Positions 44,115 to 53,425 are shown, counted from the stretch's first letter. The stretch: DNA of 64,000 nucleotides from Pseudomonas sp. M47T1 (GCF_000263855.1 NZ_AJWX01000018.1:1-64000), one strand, 5' to 3'. The notes: a model not told the origin generated them from the sequence alone. A program made the numbers and translations.

Positions 44115-45428
44115 TCAGTTGGTCTGCGCTCCCTTGGCGATCCATTGGCCAATCAGGTTGCGCTCTTCCTGGGTCATCTTGGTGATGTTGCCCAGCGGCA
44201 TGATCTGGCTGGCCACGGCCTGCGCCTGGATGCGCGGGGCCAGTTGCTGGATCTGCTGCGGGGTGTCGAACATGACGCCGGCCGGTGCGGTGGAGAACAG
44301 CGGGCTGGTAGGTGTGGCCGAATGGCATACCGCGCAGCGCTCCTGAATCACCCCGTGAACCTTGTTGAAGTCTGCGTCACTGGTGCCGGCGCTGGCTTGC
44401 GCCGGCTGTTCGGCTGCCGCGGGCTGCGCAGGCTGGGCCGGCATTTCGTCGGCGCGCTTGCCGCCAATGGCGGTACCCGGCAACGGCTGGTACTCGATCT
44501 TCGGTGCCTGGGCCACGTCGCTGCTGTTGCCCATTTGCATGGGGCCGGTCACGAACGCCAGGCAGATCATGCCCAGGGCGCCGGCAGGCAGGGCCCAGGC
44601 AAACTTGTGGCTGTTGTGGCGGGTGTTGAAATAGTGACGCACCATCACCGCGACCACCGCGATACCAGCCAGGATCAGCCAGTTGTAATGGCTGCCGTAG
44701 GTGCTGGGAAAGTGGTTGCTGATCATGATGAACAGCACGGGCAGGGTGAAGTAGTTGTTGTGACGCGAACGCAGCAGGCCCTTGGCCGGCAGGGTAGGGT
44801 CGGGCGTGCGGTTCTCTGCGATGGCTGCCACCAGCGCGCGCTGGGCGGGCATGATGATGCGGAACACGTTGCCGACCATGATGGTGCCGATGATGGCGCC
44901 GGTGTGCAGGTACGCACCGCGGCCGCTGAACACCTGGCTGAAGCCATAGCAGGCGGCGATGATCAGTACGAACAGCACCAGGCCCAGCAGGCCGGGGCGC
45001 TTGCCCAGGGGCGAGTCACACAGCAGGTCGTAGATGAACCAGCTGGCAACCAGCGCGCCCACGCCAATGGCGATGCCTTCCGGCCCGCTGAGGGTGCTGC
45101 CGGGGGCCAGCAGGTAGAGCACCGGGTTGGAGTAGAACACCACGCACAGCAGCACGATGCCCGACATCCAGGTCCAGTAGGCTTCCCATTTGAACCAGTG
45201 CAGGTTGTCCGGCATGGTGGGGGGAGCCAGCTTGTATTTTTCCAGGTGGTAGATACCGCCACCGTGAATGGCCCACAAGTCACCGCTCAGCCCGTCACGT
45301 GGGTTGGCGCGGTTGAGGTTGTTCTCCAGCCAGACGAAATAGAAGGATGCGCCGATCCAGGCGATACCCACGATCATGTGAATCCAGCGCACGCCCAGAT
45401 TCAGCCACTCCATCAGATGTGCTTGCAC
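44115..45428 (-). CDS. puuD: membrane-bound urate hydroxylase PuuD with cytochrome c domain
   Basis: Oxidises urate to 5-hydroxyisourate and passes electrons to the respiratory chain rather than O2 directly. 437 residues: eight or so membrane helices (from LGVRWIHMIVGIAWIGASFY), then a linker rich in Ala/Pro/Gln and a C-terminal cytochrome c domain with CAVCH at 365-369 and a Met ligand candidate in ASQIMPLGNITKMT. GTG at 45428 (VQAHLMEW) is preferred because AGAGG lies eight bases upstream; a GTG at 45452 is the alternative. It takes the place of a soluble uricase in this pathway. Confidence 0.9.
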   Translation of the reverse strand: MQAHLMEWLNLGVRWIHMIVGIAWIGASFYFVWLENNLNRANPRDGLSGDLWAIHGGGIYHLEKYKLAPPTMPDNLHWFKWEAYWTWMSGIVLLCVVFYSNPVLYLLAPGSTLSGPEGIAIGVGALVASWFIYDLLCDSPLGKRPGLLGLVLFVLIIAACYGFSQVFSGRGAYLHTGAIIGTIMVGNVFRIIMPAQRALVAAIAENRTPDPTLPAKGLLRSRHNNYFTLPVLFIMISNHFPSTYGSHYNWLILAGIAVVAVMVRHYFNTRHNSHKFAWALPAGALGMICLAFVTGPMQMGNSSDVAQAPKIEYQPLPGTAIGGKRADEMPAQPAQPAAAEQPAQASAGTSDADFNKVHGVIQERCAVCHSATPTSPLFSTAPAGVMFDTPQQIQQLAPRIQAQAVASQIMPLGNITKMTQEERNLIGQWIAKGAQTN

Positions 45429-45476
45429 AGTCGTTACCTCTTGCCGTGCCACTGCAGTGCAATGGCCAGCCTTCTC

Positions 45477-45980
45477 TTATTGGTGGGGGGCGAGGATCAG
45501 TAATTCGTCCTCATTGAAAAAATGCTCATCGCAGTTGTTGCCAGTGCCACTGCGATCAACCACCAGGAAGTCATCCCGCTTTTCGATCGTCAGCACCGGA
45601 TGGTGCCAGACGCCGCGATGGTAATTGATGCCCTGCCTGCCATTGGTGATGAAGGCGCGGACCAAGCCTGATACAGGTGCATCGCCAAGTGGCGCGACCA
45701 CGATCAGAAAGGGGTTGCCCAGCAGCGGCACGAAAGCCTGGCTGCCCAGCGGGTGGCGCTCCAGCATGCGCACGGTCAACGGCATGTCCAGCACGTCGGC
45801 GCGGAAAATGCTGATGATCGCCTTGTCGTCTGGCGTGGCGGTCTCGACCGTGGCCAGACGATGGAAACGCATGGTCGAGCCATTGTTGATCATGAAGTGG
45901 TCGCTGCCGTCGGTTTCGATCACGTCACCGAAGGGGGCGAAGGCTTCTTTTGTCAGGGGCTCGATCACTAGTGTGCGCAT
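45477..45980 (-). CDS. allA: ureidoglycolate lyase
   Basis: Splits ureidoglycolate to glyoxylate and urea; 167 residues, cupin fold. Seen: MRTLVIEPLTKEAFAPFGDV, then MLERHPLGSQAFVPL and NYHRGVWHHPVLTI with the metal or substrate histidines. It lies between alc and puuD on the same strand, and its glyoxylate product feeds Gcl. Confidence 0.95.
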   Translation of the reverse strand: MRTLVIEPLTKEAFAPFGDVIETDGSDHFMINNGSTMRFHRLATVETATPDDKAIISIFRADVLDMPLTVRMLERHPLGSQAFVPLLGNPFLIVVAPLGDAPVSGLVRAFITNGRQGINYHRGVWHHPVLTIEKRDDFLVVDRSGTGNNCDEHFFNEDELLILAPHQ

Positions 45981-46029
45981 TGTGGGTCTTCTGTCTGTTC
46001 AGTGATTAGTGTGTTGCCTTTGCGGGCCT

Positions 46030-46104
46030 CTTCGCGGGCAGAGCCCGCTCCCACAAAAACATCTGCAAACCCTGCTTTTGTGAGAGCGGGCTCTGCCCGC
46101 GAAG
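46030..46104. repeat. REP pair between allA and alc
   Basis: Inverse REP units in tail-to-tail order (TTCGCGGGCAGAGCCCGCTC ... GAGAGCGGGCTCTGCCCGCG), about 25 bases apart, ending just before the alc stop. Confidence 0.9.
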
Positions 46105-46114
46105 AGGCTACCGC

Positions 46115-47110
46115 TTACTTGGCTACCTTGCCGAGTACGCGCAAGCGGCTCACGCCACCGTCCGGGAACACGTTCAGGCGGATGTGGGTGATAGGCCCCA
46201 GGTCCTTGATCTGCTCCTGGAAGCTGTGCTCCTGGTGCATCTGCAGTTTCTGGCTAGGCAGCAGTTCGCGCCAGAACAGGCTCTGGGTTTCGATCTGGCT
46301 GTCGGTGCCGCCTTTCACGAACGCGCCCTGGATCGAGCAGCTGTCCGGGTAGTTACCCTTGAAGTGCAGGGTGTCGACCACCACGTGTTCAACGGTGCCG
46401 GCATGGCCCAGGGCGACGATCACCCAGTCATTGCCGGGCGTGCGGCGGCGGGCGGTTTCCCAGCCGTCGCCCATGTTGATGCCACGGCCCGGGTTGAGAA
46501 TGTTGCTCATGCGCCCGAAGTGCTCGTCGGAGCAGGCCAGGGCACGGCCGCCGTTGAGGGCGCTGGCCAGGTCGACCTGCTCATTGTCGCCGGTGGCCGA
46601 CCAGTCGCGGAAGGGCACGCCGTACACGCGCAGGCGCGCCACGCCGCCGTCCGGGTAGATGTTGAAGCGCAGGTGGGTGTAGGCCTGGGCATCATTGATT
46701 TCGTGGTAGTGGTGGCTGTTGCCTTGCAGTTCCACGGCCGACAGCACTTCGGTCCACTGGGTGGCGTCGGTCGGGTCGCCGTTGGCCACGAAGCAGCCTT
46801 CCAGCGAAGCCGATGGCGGGAAGTTGCCGGTGAAGAACGAGGTGTCGATGTCCACGCCCTTGATCGAACCCGGCACGCCCAGGCGGATTACCGCGCTGTC
46901 GTAGCCTTCGAAGCGCTTGCGACGCGACTCCCAGCCGTCCATCCACTTGCCGTTGTCATCGAACACGCCTTCCTTCCACACCGCGGGGGTGGGCTGGAAC
47001 AGGCGGTTGACGTCGGCGAACCAGTCGTCGGTGACCGAGATGGCCTTGGTGCCCAGGCGTGCGTCGGCCAGGTTGACGAACTTCTCGAAGGGTACGGCGT
47101 ATGCTTTCAT
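46115..47110 (-). CDS. alc: allantoicase
   Basis: Hydrolyses allantoate to ureidoglycolate and urea; 331 residues with the duplicated jelly-roll of the family. Both halves show the repeat: [20 protein letters not shown] with [19 protein letters not shown], and [20 protein letters not shown] with [19 protein letters not shown]. Part of the minus-strand set puuE-uraD-alc-allA. Confidence 0.96.
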   Translation of the reverse strand: MKAYAVPFEKFVNLADARLGTKAISVTDDWFADVNRLFQPTPAVWKEGVFDDNGKWMDGWESRRKRFEGYDSAVIRLGVPGSIKGVDIDTSFFTGNFPPSASLEGCFVANGDPTDATQWTEVLSAVELQGNSHHYHEINDAQAYTHLRFNIYPDGGVARLRVYGVPFRDWSATGDNEQVDLASALNGGRALACSDEHFGRMSNILNPGRGINMGDGWETARRRTPGNDWVIVALGHAGTVEHVVVDTLHFKGNYPDSCSIQGAFVKGGTDSQIETQSLFWRELLPSQKLQMHQEHSFQEQIKDLGPITHIRLNVFPDGGVSRLRVLGKVAK

Positions 47111-47195
47111 TTTTCTTGTCTGCCTTGAATAGGTGGCTGGGGAAGCTTGTCAGGCCCTGGGTGCGTCAGCGCTGACGGTACTCGGGCCAGGCTCG

Positions 47196-47711
47196 CTATA
47201 GGGTCAGTAAACGGAACAGGGCAATCTTGTTGATCTGCGCCAGGGCTTCCTTGAACTCGGCCTCGACCGAGTTGTGGATGCGCACTTCGAACGCGGCGAG
47301 GATCTGATGCCGGTTGCTGCCTTTCACTGCCATGATGAAGGGGAACTTGAATTTGGCCTTGTAGGCATCGTTCAGCTCCGTGAAGCGCTGGAACTCCTCG
47401 GTGGTGCATTGGTGAATACCGGCGCCGGCCTGTTCGTGGGTGCTGGCTTCGGTCAACTGGCCCTGGACGGCAGCTTTGCCGGCCAAGTCAGGGTGCGCGT
47501 TGATCAATGCCAGCTGGCTGGTGTGATCGGCGCTCAACAGGATGTCGCTCATACGCTGGTGCAGGGTTTCGATCTGGTCGAGTTCGGCGTCCTGGCCCAG
47601 GTCGAAGGCTTTTTCCGCGACCCACGGCGAGTGCTCGTAGATGTCGGCGAAAACGGCGACGAAGGCGTCACGGTCGAGTGTCGACGGCTTGATGGTCTGG
47701 AAAGCGGTCAT
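47196..47711 (-). CDS. uraD: OHCU decarboxylase
   Basis: Converts 2-oxo-4-hydroxy-4-carboxy-5-ureidoimidazoline to (S)-allantoin; 171 residues, all-helical. The catalytic His73 is in INAHPDLAGKAAVQGQLTEA, followed by KAKFKFPFIMAVKG and RIHNSVEAEFKEALAQI. The ATG overlaps the puuE stop by four bases (ATGA). No peroxisomal-type fusion to HiuH, which is separate here at 49019. Confidence 0.95.
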   Translation of the reverse strand: MTAFQTIKPSTLDRDAFVAVFADIYEHSPWVAEKAFDLGQDAELDQIETLHQRMSDILLSADHTSQLALINAHPDLAGKAAVQGQLTEASTHEQAGAGIHQCTTEEFQRFTELNDAYKAKFKFPFIMAVKGSNRHQILAAFEVRIHNSVEAEFKEALAQINKIALFRLLTL

Positions 47712-48637
47712 TGCGCGGCCTCTTCCTGGAAGGGGTGGGCTTCGTGCCAGTGACGGGCGATGTCCACGCGGCGGGCGAACCACACCTGGTCATGGCCTTT
47801 GACGTATTCAATGAAGCGCTTGAGCGCCGCCATGCGTGCAGGGCGGCCGATCAGCCGGCAATGCAGGCCGATAGAGAGCATTTTCGGCGCTTCGGCACCC
47901 TCCGCGTACAGCACGTCGAAGGCGTCTTTCAGGTATTCGAAAAAGTCGTCGCCCTTGTTGAAGCCCTGCACTTGGGTGAAGCGCATGTCGTTGGTGTCCA
48001 GGGTGTAGGGGATCACCAGGTGCGGCTTGCCGGTGCCGTTGTTCGGCTCCCAGTAGGGCAGGTCGTCGTCGTAGGTGTCGCTGTCGTACAGGAAGCCGCC
48101 TTCCTCCATCACCAGCCGACGGGTATTGGGGCCGGTGCGCCCGGTGTACCAGCCCAGTGGGCGTTCGCCGCTGATTTCGGTGAGGATACGGATGGCTTCG
48201 AGCATGTGCTCGCGCTCCTGGTTCTCATCCATGTATTGGTAGTCGATCCAGCGGTAGCCATGGCTGCAAATCTCGTGGCCGGCATCGACCATGGCGCGGA
48301 TCACGTCAGGGTGGCGCTGGGCGGCCATGGCCACGGCAAAGATGGTGAGCGGAATGCCCGCTTCCTTGAACAGCTTGAGTACACGCCACACGCCGGCACG
48401 GCTGCCGTACTCGTACAGCGACTCCATGCTCATGTTGCGTTCGCCTTGCAGGGGCTGCGCGGCCACCATTTCGGACAGGAAGGCTTCGGATTCCTTGTCA
48501 CCGTGCAGAATGTTGCGCTCGCCACCTTCCTCGTAGTTGAGTACGAACGACAGGGCGATGCGGGCATTGCCCGGCCAGCGAGGGTGGGGCGGGTTGGGGC
48601 CGTAACCGATCAGGTCGCGTGGGTATTCAGCGCTCAC
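47708..48637 (-). CDS. puuE: allantoinase PuuE (polysaccharide deacetylase-like)
   Basis: Hydrolyses allantoin to allantoate; 309 residues of the cofactor-light, deacetylase-related type known from P. fluorescens, unrelated to AllB. Seen: SAEYPRDLIGYGPNPPHPRW, ALSFVLNYEEGGERNIL, HEICSHGYRWIDYQYM and GWYTGRTGPNTRRL. GTG at 48637 is preferred: AAGAAGG sits nine bases upstream; ATGs at 48646 and 48661 overlap that site. First gene of the puuE-uraD-alc group, preceded by a TTGTATACAA operator. Confidence 0.94.
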   Translation of the reverse strand: MSAEYPRDLIGYGPNPPHPRWPGNARIALSFVLNYEEGGERNILHGDKESEAFLSEMVAAQPLQGERNMSMESLYEYGSRAGVWRVLKLFKEAGIPLTIFAVAMAAQRHPDVIRAMVDAGHEICSHGYRWIDYQYMDENQEREHMLEAIRILTEISGERPLGWYTGRTGPNTRRLVMEEGGFLYDSDTYDDDLPYWEPNNGTGKPHLVIPYTLDTNDMRFTQVQGFNKGDDFFEYLKDAFDVLYAEGAEAPKMLSIGLHCRLIGRPARMAALKRFIEYVKGHDQVWFARRVDIARHWHEAHPFQEEAAQ

Positions 48638-48709
48638 TGCATTCATCCTTCTTCGCGTCATAAGGTGGCGGGTGGCCCCGATGAGGTTGGCGACCCGGCG
48701 ATGGATTGA

Positions 48710-48719
48710 TTGTATACAA
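48710..48719. promoter_or_regulatory. TTGTATACAA operator upstream of puuE
   Basis: Perfect palindrome identical to that at 28689 in the gcl promoter, 73 bases before the proposed puuE start. Confidence 0.7.
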
Positions 48720-48902
48720 CTTTATGATCACTTTGTAAGCCTGTTTTTTTCCAATCATCGCTTCAGCCCATCGATTTATTTTCTTGCAAAATACTTGCCC
48801 GATTGGTCAGGTATTTGCTTGGAAGACCATGCAGGACTTGCTTTGCCGGGTAATATGCCTGTTTTCTGGGCATGCCTGCGGGCAGGGTAAAAAGACCGGA
48901 AT

Positions 48903-48916
48903 AATTGTGTACAATT
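48903..48916. promoter_or_regulatory. AATTGTGTACAATT operator upstream of hiuH
   Basis: Near-perfect 14-base dyad, one central change from AATTGTATACAATT, 103 bases before hiuH. It shares the 381-base spacer 48638-49018 with the site at 48710; no gene or repeat is seen in that spacer. Confidence 0.65.
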
Positions 48917-49018
48917 TGCTTTGAAAGTGTCTTAATGTTTTCCTGCCTGGCGCCTTCAGTGCCCTGAAAGGGTGCGCAGGCCTACGAACAACCGGATGAA
49001 AATGAGGCACGAAACACC

Positions 49019-49372
49019 ATGGGACGTTTGACTACGCATGTGCTGGACGCCGCCCACGGCTGCCCTGGCAGCAACATCAAGGTCGAGCTGTATCGCGTCG
49101 AGGGCCAGCAACTGGAGCTTGTGGCCAGCGCCTTGACCAACAGTGATGGCCGTTGTGACGCACCGGTATTACAAGGTGATGACTACCGCACCGGCGTGTA
49201 CCAGTTGCAGTTCTCGGTGGGCGACTACTATCGCGCCAAAGGCGTGCAACTGCCGGACCAGGCGTTCCTCGACGTGGTCGTGCTGCGGGTTGGCATCAAT
49301 GCCGAACAAGAGCACTACCATGTGCCCTTGCTGGTTTCGCCTTATAGCTATTCCACTTATCGCGGCAGCTGA
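49019..49372 (+). CDS. hiuH: 5-hydroxyisourate hydrolase (transthyretin-like)
   Basis: Converts 5-hydroxyisourate to OHCU; 117 residues. Seen: the N-terminal TTHVLDAAHGCPG with catalytic His7, Arg45 in DGRCDAP, and the C-terminal HYHVPLLVSPYSYSTYRGS, whose YRGS end is the family signature. No signal peptide, so it is cytosolic. Divergent from puuE, followed by a strong terminator. Confidence 0.97.
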   Translation: MGRLTTHVLDAAHGCPGSNIKVELYRVEGQQLELVASALTNSDGRCDAPVLQGDDYRTGVYQLQFSVGDYYRAKGVQLPDQAFLDVVVLRVGINAEQEHYHVPLLVSPYSYSTYRGS

Positions 49373-49405
49373 TTCAGCCGTAACAGCGCTTCGTTGGTAC
49401 CTCTT

Positions 49406-49431
49406 GCCCGCCCACACTGCGGGCTTTTTTT
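49406..49431 (+). terminator. rho-independent terminator of hiuH
   Basis: GCCCGC-CCACACT-GCGGGC stem followed by seven T residues, 34 bases after the stop. Confidence 0.9.
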
Positions 49432-49460
49432 GTTGCGCGATATTTCCCGGGCGGCGCTGT

Positions 49461-49550
49461 GCAGCCGCTGCCGCCGGCTGCGCCGGCCCGCACGTTCGCT
49501 GAAACCCCCCAGTGGCCTCCGGTGCCAATGCAGCCTGGCGGCAGCGGCGA
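49461..49550 (+). repeat. dispersed hairpin element before the DUF945 gene
   Basis: Left end GCAGCCGCTGCCGCCGGCT and right end GCCTGGCGGCAGCGGCGA form the same inverted termini as the elements at 8856 and 60617, with a diverged interior (about 90 bases). Confidence 0.65.
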
Positions 49551-49632
49551 CGGTATCGGCATCGCTCTTCCATTTCGCGGTAGTATTCGTCGGGTATTCC
49601 TCCCTACCGAATGGAACTCGTCGAGTCGATCT

Positions 49633-51117
49633 ATGAAAAAAGCAGCAGGCATAGCAGCAGGTGTGGTCATTGCCGTGGGCGTCGTGGCCACCGCCGGTGC
49701 GTGGTTTACCGGTACCCGCCTGGAAGGCGTATTGCAGGAAGCAATCAGCGAGGGCAACCAACAGTTGTTGCAGTCGGGCGTAGGCCCCGATGGCAAGGCG
49801 CAGTTCAGCATCGAGCTGGTCTCGCTGGACCGTCACCTGTTCAGCAGCACCGCCCATTACCGCGTGAACGTGCAGATGCCCCACGCCAAGCCGGCTCATC
49901 TGCTGTTTGTCGACCACATCGAGCACGGCCCCCTGCCGCTGTCGCGGGTCACCCGCCTGCGCCTGGCGCCGGTGATGGCGGCCAGCAATTTTGAGCTGGA
50001 AAAAAGCCCCGACACGGAAAAGTGGTTTGCCATGAACAACGGCCAGACCCCGCTCACCGGTCACTCGGCCATCCACTACAACCGTGGTACCGAGACCCAC
50101 GTCGACCTGGCACCGCTGGAGTCCAAAGAGCCGGGCAAGACCCTGAAGTTCTCGGGCCTGGCGGTGTCGATCAACACCACCGCCGATGCGCAGAAGTACG
50201 AGCTCAAGGGCAACATGGCCAACCTGTCCCTGGACCTGGCCAGCGAAGAAGGGCCGGTGCATGCCGATATCGACGGCGTGACCCTGGACAGCGGCGGCGA
50301 GAAGGGCAAGTCGGGCTTCTACCTGGGGCACACGGAACTGAAGGTGGCCACCCTCAACCTGCAGGGCGCGAACGCGCCGGCCTTCGCCGTGAAAGACCTG
50401 GACTTCAACGGCCTGATGCAGGAAGTCGAAGACAAGCTGGCCGCGCAGATCAGCTACGCCGTGGGTTCACTGGACGTGGGTGGCCAGGCCCTGGGCTCGG
50501 CGCAGATGAACTGGAAGTTCGACAACTTCGACATCGCTTCCAGCAAGTCGCTGTACGCGCTGTACGTCAGCAAGATCGCCGCGCAGCAACAAGCCGCGGC
50601 GGCTGCCCACGTGCCGTTGAACCTGCAGCTCAGCGATGCCGACCAGCAGCAGCTCAACACCGACATGCTCACCCTGCTGGCCGCCAAGCCGCACATCGAA
50701 ATGGAGAACCTGTCGGTCAAGACTGCCAATGGCCAAAGCCAGGCCAGCCTGGTGCTGGACCTGACCAGCCCAGGCACGCTGGACAACGACTCTGCCGATG
50801 TAGGCAAGAAAATGATCAGCCTGCTCGACGCCAAGGTTACGCTGTCCAAGCCCATGATCATGGACCTGGCCACCGCCCAGGCGCACCTGCAAGGCCGCAC
50901 CGACAAGGATGCCGTGGCGCTGCAGGCCAAGAACGTCAGTGACTCCATTGGCGGCATGGCCGTGGCCACCCAGTTGGGCAAGGTGGACGGCGACAACGTC
51001 ACCAGCCGCCTGCATTACGCCGACGGCATGGTCGATTTCAATGGCCAGAAGATGACCGTGGAGCAATTTTCCGCGTATGTCGGCAATCTGCTGGGCCAGC
51101 AGCAAGCCCAGCGCTGA
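49633..51117 (+). CDS. DUF945 (YdgA-like) family protein
   Basis: A 494-residue protein with one N-terminal membrane anchor (MKKAAGIAAGVVIAVGVVAT) and a large periplasmic beta-rich region characteristic of YdgA/DUF945: LEGVLQEAISEGNQQLLQSG, FSIELVSLDRHLFSSTAHYR and the C-terminal MVDFNGQKMTVEQFSAYVGN. Function unknown, proposed by some to be envelope-related. The ATG at 49633 is used because the open frame upstream runs through a hairpin repeat. Monocistronic. Confidence 0.8.
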   Translation: MKKAAGIAAGVVIAVGVVATAGAWFTGTRLEGVLQEAISEGNQQLLQSGVGPDGKAQFSIELVSLDRHLFSSTAHYRVNVQMPHAKPAHLLFVDHIEHGPLPLSRVTRLRLAPVMAASNFELEKSPDTEKWFAMNNGQTPLTGHSAIHYNRGTETHVDLAPLESKEPGKTLKFSGLAVSINTTADAQKYELKGNMANLSLDLASEEGPVHADIDGVTLDSGGEKGKSGFYLGHTELKVATLNLQGANAPAFAVKDLDFNGLMQEVEDKLAAQISYAVGSLDVGGQALGSAQMNWKFDNFDIASSKSLYALYVSKIAAQQQAAAAAHVPLNLQLSDADQQQLNTDMLTLLAAKPHIEMENLSVKTANGQSQASLVLDLTSPGTLDNDSADVGKKMISLLDAKVTLSKPMIMDLATAQAHLQGRTDKDAVALQAKNVSDSIGGMAVATQLGKVDGDNVTSRLHYADGMVDFNGQKMTVEQFSAYVGNLLGQQQAQR

Positions 51118-51153
51118 TAGGCGTTTGACGCATGGGGGGAATGCCGCAGGAAC

Positions 51154-51195
51154 TGCCGGAAGGTCCTGCGGACCTTTTCGCAGCCTTTCGGCAGC
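51154..51195. terminator. hairpin between convergent DUF945 and LysE genes
   Basis: AAGGTCC-TGC-GGACCTT followed by TTCG inside a wider GCCGGAAGG / CCTTTCGGC dyad. The same AAGGTCCTGCGGACCTT core occurs at about 19248 in a repeat element. Confidence 0.5.
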
Positions 51196-51218
51196 TCCGG
51201 TTTCATTCAACTTCTGGG

Positions 51219-51848
51219 TCAGCCGCGGCTGATCAACGCCGCGGTGCCGGCCGCACCAAACAGCGCGGCACTCACCCGGTTGAACCAGCTCTGCCCGCGC
51301 CCCGTGCGCAGGTAGTGCGCCGCGCCGTGGGCGCCCAGGCCGTAGCCCAGCTTGCACAGCAGATCCAGCACTGCCCAGGTGGCGATCATGATGCCCAGTT
51401 GCGCGCCCAGCGAGTGTTGGGCGTTGAGGAACTGTGGCAGGAACGCTGCAAAGAACAGAATGTCCTTGGGGTTGCTGGCGCCCAGGGCAAAGGCGCGCCA
51501 GAACAGTGCGCCAAAGCGTGGCGCCGGCAGGTCGGCGGGCACCTCGGCGGCGCTTGGTGCGCGGCGTGACTGCTGCCAGCTTTGCCAGGCCAGGTAGAAC
51601 AGGTACAGGCCGCCTACGATCTTCAGGGCGCTGAACACCTGTTCCGAGGCCATCAGCAACGCGCCCAGGCCCAGGGCCGACGCGCTGAGCAGGCAGATGG
51701 AGGCACTCACCCCGCCCAGGAATGCCGGGTAGGAGCGGCGCAGGCCGTAGTTCAGGCTGTTGCCGATCATCAGCAACGACAAAGGCCCTGGGATGACAAT
51801 CACCACCAGGGCCGCGGCGCTGAACAACAGCCAGGTATCCACACTCAT
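51219..51848 (-). CDS. LysE/RhtB family exporter
   Basis: A 209-residue inner-membrane protein with six hydrophobic segments, beginning MSVDTWLLFSAAALVVIVIP and containing PGPLSLLMIGNSLNYGLRRS, the conserved loop of the LysE family, and FALGASNPKDILFFAAFLPQ. It probably exports an amino acid or homoserine-type compound; which is unknown. The ATG at 51848 follows GGAGAG. Confidence 0.87.
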   Translation of the reverse strand: MSVDTWLLFSAAALVVIVIPGPLSLLMIGNSLNYGLRRSYPAFLGGVSASICLLSASALGLGALLMASEQVFSALKIVGGLYLFYLAWQSWQQSRRAPSAAEVPADLPAPRFGALFWRAFALGASNPKDILFFAAFLPQFLNAQHSLGAQLGIMIATWAVLDLLCKLGYGLGAHGAAHYLRTGRGQSWFNRVSAALFGAAGTAALISRG

Positions 51849-51882
51849 TGTTTCTCTCCTCGACGACAGATTTCCCCGCACT

Positions 51883-51910
51883 GTAGCCGCAGCCTGGCGG
51901 CAGCGGCTGC
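51883..51910. repeat. minimal hairpin element between azgA and the LysE gene
   Basis: GTAGCCGC-AGCCTGGCG-GCAGCGGCTGC keeps only the two ends of the dispersed hairpin element with most of the interior deleted. Confidence 0.55.
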
Positions 51911-51919
51911 AAGCGGGCG

Positions 51920-53269
51920 TTACAGGAAGATGAACTTGGCGATGAAGATCGCGCACAGCACCCACAGGCTCACCGAGATTTCGCGGTGCTTGCCGGTGCC
52001 GGCCTTCAGCGCCACGTAGCTGATGAACCCCAGGGCAATACCGTCGGCCACCGAGAAGGTCAGCGGCATCATGATCATGGTGACGATGGCCGGGATGCTG
52101 TCGGTGGCCTCATCCCAGTTGATGTGGGCCATGCCACCCATCATCAGCATGGCCACGTAGATCAACGCACCGGCCGTAGCATAAGCCGGAATCATGCCAG
52201 CCAGGGGCGCGAAAAACATCGCCGCGACGAACAACAGGCCCACAGTGACCGCCGTCAGCCCCGTGCGGCCACCGGCGGCCACGCCTGCGGCGCTTTCCAC
52301 GTAGCTGGTCACCGGTGGCACGCCGACCATGGCGCCGAACACGCTGGAGGCGCTGTCGGCCTTCAGTGCGCGGGACAGGTTTTCGATACGCCCGTCGGCG
52401 TTCACCAGGTTGGCACGCTGGGCCACGCCCATCAGCGTGCCGGCGGTGTCGAACATGTGCACGAACAGAAAGGCCAGCACCACGCTGATCATGCTGACGT
52501 TGAACACCCCGGCCACGTCCATGGCCAGCCAAGTGGGCGCCAGGCTCGGTGGCGTGGAGAACACGCCGCCGTACTGGACGATGCCCAGGCCCCAGCCAGC
52601 GGCCGTCACGGCAATGATGCTGATGAGGATGGCGCCGAACACCCGGTGATAGCTCAACACCGCGATCAGCAGGAAGCACACGGCGGCCAGCAGCGGTGCC
52701 GGGTCACGCAGGTTGCCCAGCTTGATCAGTGTGGCGGGGCTGGCGACGATGATGCCCGAGGTTTTCAGGCCAATCACCCCCAGGAACAGGCCCACGCCGG
52801 CGCCCATGGCAAAGCGCAGGCTCACCGGGATGCTGTTGAGTAGCCACTCGCGCACCCGAGACAGGGTCAGGATCATGAACAGCACGCCGGAGATGAACAC
52901 CGCGCCCAGCGCCGTCTGCCACGAATAGCCCATGGTGCCTACCACGGTGTAGGTGAAGAACGCATTCAGGCCCATGCCCGGTGCTAGCCCCACCGGCCAG
53001 TTGGCGTACAGGCCCATCAGCAGGCAACCCAGGGCAGCGGCGATGCAGGTGGCGACGAAGGCGGCGCCATGGTCGATGCCCGCATCGGCCATGATGTTGG
53101 GGTTGACGAAGATGATGTAGGCCATGGTGATGAACGTGGTCAGGCCGGCGATCAACTCCGTGCGCACGGTGGTACCGTGCAGGCTCAGCTTGAACAGGCG
53201 TTCCAGCAGCCCGCGCCGCAACGGCTGGGCAAGGTGCAGGGGGGCGGCTTCGGATTTATTGCTTTCCAC
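51920..53269 (-). CDS. adenine/guanine permease (AzgA family, NCS2)
   Basis: A 449-residue proton symporter of the AzgA/PurP/GhxP branch. Typical segments: RTELIAGLTTFITMAYIIFV, GLAPGMGLNAFFTYTVV, FLFVHMFDTAGTLMGVA and VGVPPVTSYVESAAGVAAGG. Substrate probably guanine/hypoxanthine or adenine, fitting the nearby guaD and xdh genes. GTG start at 53269 with GAGGAG nine bases upstream. The leader has AACAACAA (53291-53298) and an operator dyad at 53414. Divergent from the GntR gene. Confidence 0.92.
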   Translation of the reverse strand: MESNKSEAAPLHLAQPLRRGLLERLFKLSLHGTTVRTELIAGLTTFITMAYIIFVNPNIMADAGIDHGAAFVATCIAAALGCLLMGLYANWPVGLAPGMGLNAFFTYTVVGTMGYSWQTALGAVFISGVLFMILTLSRVREWLLNSIPVSLRFAMGAGVGLFLGVIGLKTSGIIVASPATLIKLGNLRDPAPLLAAVCFLLIAVLSYHRVFGAILISIIAVTAAGWGLGIVQYGGVFSTPPSLAPTWLAMDVAGVFNVSMISVVLAFLFVHMFDTAGTLMGVAQRANLVNADGRIENLSRALKADSASSVFGAMVGVPPVTSYVESAAGVAAGGRTGLTAVTVGLLFVAAMFFAPLAGMIPAYATAGALIYVAMLMMGGMAHINWDEATDSIPAIVTMIMMPLTFSVADGIALGFISYVALKAGTGKHREISVSLWVLCAIFIAKFIFL

Positions 53270-53290
53270 AGCGAGTTACTCCTCAAGGCT

Positions 53291-53298
53291 TTTGTTGT
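53291..53298 (-). promoter_or_regulatory. candidate Crc/Hfq A-rich site in the azgA leader
   Basis: AACAACAA (consensus AAnAAnAA) lies just before the GAGGAG ribosome site of azgA, the position where Hfq/Crc blocks translation of catabolic genes in Pseudomonas. Confidence 0.5.
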
Positions 53299-53413
53299 TT
53301 TCCGAAGCCGCGCGCACATGAGCTCGACCCCGTGAGGCAGGTAAAAGTGGTGGTGCAGGCGACTGTTGTTATTTGACCTCTGGGTCAGGAAAATCGCTCG
53401 AGGTGATTATGCG

Positions 53414-53425
53414 TTTGTATACAAA
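53414..53425. promoter_or_regulatory. TTTGTATACAAA operator upstream of azgA
   Basis: Perfect 12-base palindrome TTTGTATACAAA in the 319-base divergent spacer between azgA and the GntR gene. Same core as the gcl and puuE sites. No gene or repeat is seen in the rest of the spacer. Confidence 0.7.

Noticed and set aside
49459-49632. N-terminal extension of the DUF945 protein
   Set aside because: It is encoded by a dispersed hairpin element and spacer; MKKAAGIAAG at 49633 is a proper membrane-anchor start.
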